Assembly (NCBI RefSeq): GCF_000828575.1
Contig: NZ_AP011952.1
Coordinates: 248,001 to 312,000, forward strand
DNA: 64,000 nt
From: Methanothermobacter sp. CaT2
GTDB lineage: Archaea > Methanobacteriota > Methanobacteria > Methanobacteriales > Methanothermobacteraceae
Direction of reading: 5' to 3'
Position numbers and translations under genes: made by a program. Within the stretch, counting starts at the first letter, position 1. Every line of letters starts with the position of its first letter. Below, piece after piece: positions 8,501-14,755 of the stretch. Under the pieces are notes generated by a model that searched no databases, was not told the DNA's origin, and worked only from the letters and a program-made list of their open reading frames with translations.

Positions 8501-10256
8501 GAATCCATCAGTCCTCCCCACCGGCAGGAACTTCTACACCATCGATCCAAGCATAGTACCCACATCAGCAGCATACAAACTCGGCTCCGAGATCGTCAGG
8601 AAGGTCCTCGCCACCTACACCGAGCTTCCAGAGAAGCTGGCAGTTGTGATCTGGGGAGTGGACACAGCAAGGGACGATGGTGCAATGGTGGGCTTCGTCC
8701 TGAACCTTCTGGGTGTTAAACCGGTGTGGAGCAGTTCAGGAACGGTGACCGGGGTGACCCTAATACCCCTGAGTGAACTTGGAAGACCAAGGATAGACGC
8801 TGTTGTCACAGTGAGCGGACTCTTCAGGGATGTCTATGGACAGGCAGCCATAACAATGGACAGGGCCTTCAGGCTGGCCCTCGCAGCATCTTACAACACC
8901 ATACTCTCAGAACAGCCCGGTGTATCCGAGGCTCTGGAGGCTGCAGTTAAACCTCTCAGGACCATAAAACTCTTCCAGGCGGGAAATGACCCCATCGAGA
9001 TGAACAGGGTGGCGGAGCACTGGCTTGAACTCGTCATCAAGTACATGAACGCAGGGATGAATGCATCCACAGCAGGTAACATGGCCATCTACAGGATATT
9101 CGCCCCACCCCTCGGATCCTACGGTACAGGGGTTAAGGAGGCAGGTGAAATGTCCTGGACCTACAACAGTACAGATGAACTCGCCGACTTATTCATGAGC
9201 CGCATGGGAACATCCTACTCAGAGGCCGGGTGGGGTGTTAAGAACACTGACCTCTTTGCAGATCTCCTTAAGGATGTCTCAGCGGTCTACCAGGGAAGAA
9301 GCACCTACCTTGTGGGTGTGGCGGAGAACGATGACATGGCAGACTACCTTGGAGGACTATCACTTGCGATAAGGAAGCTCACAGGCAGTTCACCCGCGGT
9401 TAACATAATAACATCCGCAGGAGGAACCAGCGAGATCATTTCACTTCAGGGGGCACTGGCCCTTGATATGAGGACAAGGTACCTCAACCCTGAGTACGTG
9501 AGGTCACTCATCTCTGAGGGCTACGCAGGGGCCAACAGATTATCATCCGCTGTGAGGTCCCTCTGGTTGTGGCAGAGCACAGCCCCTGGAAGTGTTCCAT
9601 CATGGACCTGGGATGAACTCATGGACACCTACGTCAGGGATGTTAATGGACTGGGTATTAGAGACTGGCTTTCAGGCAGGAACTCCTATGCAATGATATC
9701 CATTACAGGTACAATGCTCACAGCCGCCCATGAAGGCTACTGGAAGCCTGATGAGGGAACACTCAGGCTGCTGGCATCCACATGGGCATCACTAACAGCA
9801 GAAAACGGTGTCGCATGCTGTGACTGCAGCTGCGGTAACATTGCAATGATGCAGTGGGCCATGCAGTATGTGAATCCTGATCTTCTCTCAAGGGTCAAGG
9901 AGAAGCTGTATGCTGCCACAAAGAGCGCAGCCTTCACACCATCATCTGATGGTGGATCCACACCGACAGTACCCTCAAATCCAGGAAATCCACAGTCACC
10001 AGGCACATCCTCTGATGATATGGGATCACAGCAGCAGCGTGGATCACATAGTTCAGCTGTTTCAACATTAACACCTGGAATGGAGGCAGCTACATACTCT
10101 AAACCTGGTGAAACATCAGCTAAGGCCTATGAGGTTAGCAGAGCCTCAGATTCAGTGAACTTAAGGACTGGAATACCGGTCTATGCAATAGTGGGTATCG
10201 TGGCGATAGTGGCTCTTTTAGGGCTTGGATACTTCTTTGGCCCTGGAAGAAAATGA
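5598..10256 (+). CDS. CobN/magnesium-chelatase H-like surface protein
   Basis: 1552 residues resembling the large subunit of cobalto- and magnesium chelatases (CobN/BchH), which bind the tetrapyrrole while AAA+ partners drive metal insertion. Unlike cytoplasmic CobN, this protein starts with a signal peptide ending in TASA, has a Ser/Pro/Thr-rich tail after residue ~1470, and ends with a membrane helix (IVGIVAIVALLGLGYFF) and a basic tip. It should therefore face outward and be anchored at its C terminus. A CCDCSC cysteine cluster lies near residue 1410. No chelatase AAA+ partner is nearby. The true start may be the TTG at 5578 (see ribosome site). Function inferred: tetrapyrrole or metal handling at the envelope. 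Confidence 0.85.
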   Translation: MALVFLMVLPGTASAENASDNGTIDVLVIHSIEGTRVVNDAAHRVLQDYPDRNITVRVRSTPQIVNSTPEEIEALLNSSDVIICNYLGTEDYTRILRVLTDKPGILNGRFFAVFDGASGIELVKMSRINDETVFNGVPDTVVTAVSRALRVLEPLPFLEGYVNQYPQIALWAQGEGYYCYRNVESYRNQILWAADIWARGRSINLNVSYDPPRAAPRELLYRDGRLYVNLTDYLRDYPQDPSRPTIGLIESESNMLGGGTAHIDSLIEKLRDRYNIISAVARYGDNTYSAMVRFFTTAPDTASFEANRTLYTPRVDAIVSFSTYLLGGTSSDKVTELLRFLNVPVLRGVIVNTRTVEDWLVSSDGVTPWSMDDIMGQAGFPETQGLIEPIIIAASEFQSDNTTGAYTYSYSPLPDRIEKLAERLTNWVNLRVKPASEKKIAIIYYNYPPGKSEIGASYLNVPQSIYEILLNLKRDGYMVGNITGADELVTLMVERGINIANWAPGELERLADTPGVILWDAEEYLRWFQGLNPIARRYVTEGPTAYMEELLKMGLQRNAGAETLMNALNSWYAEMKDNIKSSDKASEGLQLLEVMYTALRGVINGNSSLWDTFQAARNSFMLLAIPGLCGWGEPPGNVMTVTRNGRKYIVIPGFMMGNVFIGPQPQRGWEASPEMLYNVGVLPPHHQYLAYYAWINTVFNASAMIHMGTMGSYEWLPGKEVMLAGFDFPDIVVDETPSIYIYRVDNAADGLAAKRRGLAVIIDHLTPAMKSTTLYGELLQLKNLIEGYKNAQDEQLKERYLSEIRTTAVGAKLEEEIGLSIENSTADKLIPALSAYLLRIEGTLIPYGLHTFGREWSNDAIGYMVTSMITQDGSFYRILAAEYGWIYEELTPDQLSILENRTLGMVQALLNGSEPENLTSSPDILAVLRSAAEYISLIRKSTEMEMSSLLNALRGGYVEPGLGKEPLMNPSVLPTGRNFYTIDPSIVPTSAAYKLGSEIVRKVLATYTELPEKLAVVIWGVDTARDDGAMVGFVLNLLGVKPVWSSSGTVTGVTLIPLSELGRPRIDAVVTVSGLFRDVYGQAAITMDRAFRLALAASYNTILSEQPGVSEALEAAVKPLRTIKLFQAGNDPIEMNRVAEHWLELVIKYMNAGMNASTAGNMAIYRIFAPPLGSYGTGVKEAGEMSWTYNSTDELADLFMSRMGTSYSEAGWGVKNTDLFADLLKDVSAVYQGRSTYLVGVAENDDMADYLGGLSLAIRKLTGSSPAVNIITSAGGTSEIISLQGALALDMRTRYLNPEYVRSLISEGYAGANRLSSAVRSLWLWQSTAPGSVPSWTWDELMDTYVRDVNGLGIRDWLSGRNSYAMISITGTMLTAAHEGYWKPDEGTLRLLASTWASLTAENGVACCDCSCGNIAMMQWAMQYVNPDLLSRVKEKLYAATKSAAFTPSSDGGSTPTVPSNPGNPQSPGTSSDDMGSQQQRGSHSSAVSTLTPGMEAATYSKPGETSAKAYEVSRASDSVNLRTGIPVYAIVGIVAIVALLGLGYFFGPGRK

Positions 10257-10272
10257 ATCCCACCCCCACATA

Positions 10273-10280
10273 TTTTTTTT
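10273..10280 (+). terminator. T-tract terminator after the CobN-like gene
   Basis: Eight consecutive T residues begin 17 bases after the CobN-like stop codon; U-tracts are the main archaeal intrinsic termination signal. No hairpin is seen. Confidence 0.5.
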
Positions 10281-10383
10281 AAGTGATGTTCATTTATTGA
10301 TGTCAGGTTCACATGAAGCAGATTACTGGCTTCTGTTGGTAAGTTTATTCGGGATCTGTGCATGGGATGATCCGGTTTACGCT

Positions 10384-10746
10384 TGTTACTCAGGACTTCC
10401 TCATCATCTCTCTACCATGGAGAAATAATGCACAGAGGAATGAGAGCAATTTCCCTATGTTCTCAATGTACTGCACTGATGTGTATACAGCATCACCCAC
10501 CTTCACCACCCTTGCCTCATCATCAATCTGCATGATGGCCTCACCCTCAGGGATGTAGTGGACCTCCATGGACCCCCTCAGGCGGTGGGGGCAGTGATGC
10601 CTCACCTTCTCTCAGCAGGGCATGGGCGAGGCTGAAGTTCATCTCAGAGGGTCATTCTTCGGGTGGAGGATCCCAGAGAGCAGGGTAGCATCCGGGACCC
10701 TCTCATATTCGCGGCCAGGAGGGTTCTTAACATTCAGATAAACCAT
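10384..10746 (-). pseudogene. Decayed cupin-domain protein gene
   Basis: Read in shifting frames on the minus strand, this segment gives a single-domain cupin of the mannose-6-phosphate-isomerase-like type: start MVYLNVKNPPGREYERV (ATG 10746), then LSGILHPKNDPL, FSLAHALLREGEASLP, SMEVHYIPEGEAIMQID, VVKVGDAVY, QYIENIG, FLC and ISPW. At least three frameshifts are needed: near 10650, at the CCCCC near 10595, and near 10430. A TAG interrupts the tail at about 10415. The order of conserved pieces is intact, so this is a recognisable dead gene, not chance. Its start codon lies in copy 1 of the adjacent tandem repeat. It sits downstream of, and in line with, the membrane protein at 10911-11528. Confidence 0.75.
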
Positions 10747-10935
10747 CACCAGTCAGGAATCACATGTAGTCCTTCTTAGCCAACATTCAGATAAACCATC
10801 ATCGGTCAGCACATGTAGTCCTTCTTAGCCAACATTCAGATAAACCATCATCGGTCAGCACATGTAGTCCTTCTTAGCCAACATTCAGATAAACCATCAC
10901 CAGTCAGGAATCACATGTAGAAGTCCTTCTTAACC
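10729..10935 (-). repeat. Fourfold tandem repeat of a gene junction
   Basis: Four head-to-tail copies at 10729-10781 (53 bases), 10782-10830 (49), 10831-10879 (49) and 10880-10935 (56). On the minus strand each copy runs from the end of the membrane-protein gene (Lys-Lys-Asp...Met region) to the ATG of the cupin remnant. Copy 4 holds the real stop codon (10911-10913) and copy 1 holds the real cupin ATG (10744-10746). The outer copies share a GGAAT insertion that the two inner copies lack. There are no spacers, so this is not CRISPR. Confidence 0.95.
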
Positions 10936-11528
10936 CGCCTGGCCTCTTCTGGCTTTCCCTGGGGGTGGTAAATGTAATCTGCACTGAGGACTATGCGGCC
11001 ATTCCCTTCTCTCAGGGTGAAGTTCCCGCCGAAGAAGGTCTCAACACCGTTTATCCTGAAGTCACCGGTGAAGTTTCTTCCATCATTCATGAAACTCCCA
11101 CCTCCAGTCCAGGCGGCACAGGTCATGCTGTAGTGTCCCCGGAGGGGTGTGCTGAACATTGCAGACTTCAGGTCACCACTCAGGAGTGATAGAACTGTAT
11201 CCCAGGTGACGTCGATGTGGTCTATGTGGCCCGTTCCACTCAACCCGCTCTCATTGTAGCATATCCTGGTACCGTTGACCTCATGGGTGTCAAGGTTCTC
11301 TGCACCGGGGAGCACTATCTGGAACCTGAAGTCCCTCCCCCTACCATTTATTGAGTAGTAGCCACCCAGGGAACCCTCACCCGGCTTATTTGCCGGGATT
11401 GATGTGTATGATGTGTAACTGTAGGGTATCTGTGCGAATATTGCATCATCGAAGACCTCAACCGCAAGTACCGTGACTATTATGAGTCCAGCTATAACAC
11501 CTGCAACTATCAGAATCCTCCTATCCAT
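10911..11528 (-). CDS. Secreted, N-terminally anchored protein of unknown function
   Basis: 205 residues beginning MDRRILIVAGVIAG, a single N-terminal membrane helix (about residues 4-24). The polar domain that follows contains several NGT/NES/NFT sequons and two cysteines, and is predicted to lie outside the membrane. I do not recognise the domain. The ATG at 11528 is chosen because GGAGG lies 6 bases upstream; an ATG at 11549 overlapping the previous stop has no ribosome site. It follows the secreted hydrolase gene at once, so the two are probably co-expressed at the cell surface. The last codons and the stop are part of the tandem repeat downstream. Confidence 0.75.
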   Translation of the reverse strand: MDRRILIVAGVIAGLIIVTVLAVEVFDDAIFAQIPYSYTSYTSIPANKPGEGSLGGYYSINGRGRDFRFQIVLPGAENLDTHEVNGTRICYNESGLSGTGHIDHIDVTWDTVLSLLSGDLKSAMFSTPLRGHYSMTCAAWTGGGSFMNDGRNFTGDFRINGVETFFGGNFTLREGNGRIVLSADYIYHPQGKPEEARRVKKDFYM

Positions 11529-11545
11529 GGGAAACCTCCATCCTG

Positions 11546-12427
11546 TCATCGGTATTTAACAATCTCCATCCTCCTGACGGTTCTTCCATCACCCCAGCTG
11601 CCCATGCCAAGGAGCCTCCCGGTATCGGCGTCCGCGAGTGTTTTATTTTCACGTGCAAGTTCCATCATCATATCCAGGACCTTCCAGTAGCCACTGTAGT
11701 CCAGGTTGTCAACCAGTAACCCGAATTCATCTGAAACTGCAAGTGGTGAGATGTGGTCAGCCACCAGGTTGCGGTCTGAGCGCACAAGGAGGAACAGCTT
11801 CCTGTCCCCGGGTATCTGGGGTGTGGACCTCATTATCCTGTAGGAGTCCGCCGTCCCTGTTATATTATCCCTGTCCCCGGCCATAACCACAAGCAGTGTG
11901 TCTGGGGGGACACCGCTGAGGTTCTCGAATTTCCTGCCCCCCTCAGAGTCCCCTGTCTGCACCACCAGGATACCATCAGGGTCCGGTATATCCTCCCGGG
12001 ATGCCAGGTTGAGGGCTATTATGCCCCCGGCTGAGTGGCCTGCAAGGAAGAGTTCACCGTTCCATTCACCCCCCACTCTCCTGAGGGCCTCCCCAATCGC
12101 ATCCGCGGCATTATCGGTGAAGGCATCTGATGCTGTATCCAGAAGGTTCTGGTAGCGCGGGTAGATTACGATGTTCCCCTCCCTCACAAGGTGCCTTATC
12201 CAGGCCATGTAGAAGAGGGGCTCCGTGGCGGCCCAGCCATGGATGAATACCACGACAGGGTAACTCCCTGGTTCTGATGGTTTGAAGATCCAGTACCTCT
12301 GGCTTCCCTCACCGTGGCTCTCGGTTATCATCCCGTAACCCGGTTCATCAGTGACCCCGCCGCTGAGGGCTGTGCTTGAGGGGATCATCAGGATCATGGA
12401 GAGGAGGATAGCTGTCCATATTTTCAT
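11546..12427 (-). CDS. Secreted alpha/beta hydrolase (serine hydrolase)
   Basis: 293 residues with a signal peptide (MKIWTAILLSMILMIPSS). The alpha/beta-hydrolase core is clear: oxyanion-side VVVFIHGWAA near residue 80, nucleophile elbow GHSAGG near residue 148, probable acid in VVMAGDRDN near 200, and catalytic His in VADHISP near 245. The fold resembles dienelactone hydrolase/chlorophyllase-like esterases, which cleave ester or amide bonds. The substrate is unknown; location in or outside the wall is inferred from the signal peptide. GGTGA lies 6 bases before the ATG. It is the first gene of a two-gene unit with the anchored protein downstream. Confidence 0.85.
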   Translation of the reverse strand: MKIWTAILLSMILMIPSSTALSGGVTDEPGYGMITESHGEGSQRYWIFKPSEPGSYPVVVFIHGWAATEPLFYMAWIRHLVREGNIVIYPRYQNLLDTASDAFTDNAADAIGEALRRVGGEWNGELFLAGHSAGGIIALNLASREDIPDPDGILVVQTGDSEGGRKFENLSGVPPDTLLVVMAGDRDNITGTADSYRIMRSTPQIPGDRKLFLLVRSDRNLVADHISPLAVSDEFGLLVDNLDYSGYWKVLDMMMELARENKTLADADTGRLLGMGSWGDGRTVRRMEIVKYR

Positions 12428-12568
12428 GGATCTTCACCGGTTGACCTTCTGTTACTCATTGGTTAAATAACTGCATGGGTTCCCTTCACATGTTCTCCTG
12501 CCCATGACAGTTTTTTCACGGACCGGATCTCAAGCCGCATCTGACTTTTCAGTCCCCTTCATCAGACC

Positions 12569-12706
12569 TCAGAGGATCCTTTCACTGTCCAGGCACACCC
12601 TTGCACCGCATGATGGGCATACAAGATAGTAAAACCGTTCCCGGTGGCTCCCATGAAGTTCGGATGATACATTGGCCCTGCAGAGAGGGCAGAGGAAACG
12701 TTTCAT
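12569..12706 (-). CDS. Small two-CxxC zinc-ribbon protein (45 residues)
   Basis: A short gene encoding MKRFLCPLCRANVSSE at its start and LVCPSCGARVCL near its end. The two CPxC knuckles, 20 residues apart, are the hallmark of a zinc ribbon. GGGGTTGATG precedes the ATG at a proper distance. Such miniature zinc ribbons often bind nucleic acid or partner proteins, but no role can be assigned here. It stands alone between the hydrolase gene and the divergent histidine kinase gene, and would be missed by a length cut-off. Confidence 0.7.
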   Translation of the reverse strand: MKRFLCPLCRANVSSELHGSHRERFYYLVCPSCGARVCLDSERIL

Positions 12707-12762
12707 ACATCAACCCCCAACCACATAAAGTGCTGGAAAACTCATTGAATATAATTTTCTGA

Positions 12763-12867
12763 GTGAATGTTAATAAATGCTTACCCCCACTGTAATTCAC
12801 TTAGAAGCAGAACAGTGAATGTTAATAAATGCCCGTCTCAATCAGTAATTCACTTCGAACCAGAACC
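12763..12867 (+). promoter_or_regulatory. Direct repeats upstream of a histidine kinase gene
   Basis: GTGAATGTTAATAAATGC occurs at 12763 and again at 12815 (period 52). Each copy is followed by TAATTCACTT, so each forms a GTGAAT...ATTCAC inverted pair; the spacers between have diverged. A weaker third version (GTTAATAACTCATTTCGAAG) follows at 12889. They could be binding sites for a regulator of the kinase gene. Confidence 0.55.
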
Positions 12868-12908
12868 TTTTCACTGATACTCAACCCAGTTAATAACTCA
12901 TTTCGAAG

Positions 12909-12921
12909 ATTTTATTAATAA
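12909..12921 (+). promoter_or_regulatory. TATA box of the histidine kinase gene
   Basis: ATTTTATTAATAA is centred about 24 bases before the ATG at 12940, which is the expected transcription start distance. The transcript is either leaderless or has a 12-base leader if the ATG at 12952 is used. Confidence 0.5.
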
Positions 12922-12939
12922 TGGGGGATATAACGTTCC

Positions 12940-14643
12940 ATGGGATTGAAGATGGAGTGGTCTGATTCTGTTCTTTTTGCAAGGAGGATCTCAGTTTCTG
13001 CCTCAGCAACCGTGATTGTGATATCATCACTTATACTTGCAGGCTGGGCAGCCGGTAACCAGCATCTCATGGGCAGTGTCCTGGGATCCCCACCCACACA
13101 GCCGGTGACCGCCATCCTCTTCATACCCCTGGCAGCTTCCCTCATAGCCCTCGCAAGGGGTTTCAGGGGTCCTGCGATACTTACAGGGACATTTCTCCTG
13201 GTATTCTACCTCCTGACAATTTCCGCTTACATCCAGGGTGCTGAATACGGGTATAACTCGAGGCTCATAACATCCGTTCTCTTCCTGATATACGCCGCTG
13301 TCCTGTTTCTCTTCTCAACATCAAGGTTCAGCGTGGCCCAGATAATCACCTTCCCGGCTGGTGTGATCTCCTACTGCGTCCTGGTGGGCTACGTGGCGGG
13401 TATCGGTGTCTATGGAGAGTACTTCCTCATGGCACTCTACACTGCGGTGCTCCACATACTCATAGCCGTATCCATACTCTCCCTCTTTCCCGAGAGGGGG
13501 GTTATGGCGCCCCTCCACGCATCATTTGTTGGTGGCCACATAGTCAGGCTCATACTTCCAGTGATGATAGCCAGTATAACCGTCCTGGGCCTTCTGACGC
13601 TTAAGATGAGGTATCACATGTTCCCGGGTTTCGGTGAGGTCTTCCTCATGGGCATGACAGTATCCCTCATAATAGTCTCCGTCATAATCGTCGCGGCGGA
13701 ACTCAACAGGATTGATCTTAAAAGGAAAACCTACAGGAGGGACCTCAGGAGGACCCAGCGATTCTTCAGGGACGTCCTTGAGAACCTGGCAGAGGCCGTT
13801 GCAGTGTTCGACGCTGAGGGGAACATCTTATACCAGAACACGGCAATGAAGAGGCTGGGAGTTGTGGATTTTCCTGAGTACAGCGGCGAAAGGAGGCCGG
13901 TGATAATTGACAGGACGGACCTCAAGGGTAGGCACTACACCGGCTGGATGGTCCCGAGGTTTCAGGGTGATGAATATGCCGGGTTCATAGTCTCACTAAC
14001 AGACATAACAGACCTCATACTGGCCAAGAGGTCCCTTGAGGATACACTCATGGAGAGGGACGCCCTTCTTGCTGAGGTCCATCACAGGGTCAAGAATAAC
14101 CTCCAGATCATAATAAGCCTCCTTAACATCCAGGCCATGAATGCAGATGATGATACCCGCAGGATCCTGATGGATACCCAGAGCAGGGTGAGGGCAATGG
14201 CAATCATCCACGAGACCCTCTATGACAGCGGGGACTTTTCAGGTGTTCTGATGGATTCATTCATAACCAGGCTAATGGAGAGACTGATAACGGTGCACTC
14301 AGCCCACGGGGTGCACTTCAGGGTGGATGCTGATGTCCGCCTGAACCTTGAAACAGCCATACCACTGGCACTCTTCATCAACGAGGCCCTCACAAACTCC
14401 ATAAGACATGCCTTCCCTGAGGGAGAGGGCATGATTGATGTTCGCATCACCTCCAATGACCATCTTCACCTGACAGCTGCAGATGATGGTGTCGGTATCG
14501 AAAACCCACCCGCCGGTACCGTGGGCATCTCACTAATGCGTGCCCTGGCAGATCAGCTCGATGGAGAATTTGAGCTGATCTCTGATAATGGTACTGTGGT
14601 GTCCCTGCATTTCAGGGAACTTGAATATAAAAGCAGGTTCTAG
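12940..14643 (+). CDS. Membrane sensor histidine kinase (HisKA_2 type)
   Basis: 567 residues. About eight membrane helices occupy residues 20-245 and would form the sensor. A PAS-like domain follows (ENLAEAVAVFDAEGNILYQN near 275), then the HisKA_2 dimerisation helix with phospho-acceptor in [12 protein letters not shown] (His near 381), and a HATPase_c domain with N box NEALTNSIRHAFP near 480 and ADDGVGIE. There is no receiver domain and no adjacent response regulator, so its partner is elsewhere. The C terminus resembles that of the kinase at 20828-22930. The start is either the ATG at 12940 or the one at 12952. Signal unknown; the neighbours are wall proteins and an ion antiporter. Confidence 0.9.
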   Translation: MGLKMEWSDSVLFARRISVSASATVIVISSLILAGWAAGNQHLMGSVLGSPPTQPVTAILFIPLAASLIALARGFRGPAILTGTFLLVFYLLTISAYIQGAEYGYNSRLITSVLFLIYAAVLFLFSTSRFSVAQIITFPAGVISYCVLVGYVAGIGVYGEYFLMALYTAVLHILIAVSILSLFPERGVMAPLHASFVGGHIVRLILPVMIASITVLGLLTLKMRYHMFPGFGEVFLMGMTVSLIIVSVIIVAAELNRIDLKRKTYRRDLRRTQRFFRDVLENLAEAVAVFDAEGNILYQNTAMKRLGVVDFPEYSGERRPVIIDRTDLKGRHYTGWMVPRFQGDEYAGFIVSLTDITDLILAKRSLEDTLMERDALLAEVHHRVKNNLQIIISLLNIQAMNADDDTRRILMDTQSRVRAMAIIHETLYDSGDFSGVLMDSFITRLMERLITVHSAHGVHFRVDADVRLNLETAIPLALFINEALTNSIRHAFPEGEGMIDVRITSNDHLHLTAADDGVGIENPPAGTVGISLMRALADQLDGEFELISDNGTVVSLHFRELEYKSRF

Positions 14644-14730
14644 GTCTTGGTTTTATTCAGGGCAGGGTGGATTGTTAGGGTTGCTCTTACTCAAAGCATG
14701 CCCCACTTTTTCCTGTAGGATGCCTTCACA

Positions 14731-14750
14731 AATAATAAAAAAATAAAAAA
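14731..14750 (-). terminator. T-rich terminator of the GH-like/transglutaminase gene
   Basis: On the minus strand the bases right after the stop read TTTTTTATTTTTTTATTATT, a U-rich tract typical of archaeal termination. Confidence 0.55.
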
Positions 14751-14755
14751 TGGAT

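Noticed and set aside
10729-10935. Possible CRISPR-like array
   Set aside because: The units follow each other without spacers and contain gene-end sequence; it is a tandem duplication.
12582-12800. 72-codon minus-strand frame
   Set aside because: It lies out of frame over the better supported 45-residue zinc-ribbon gene.
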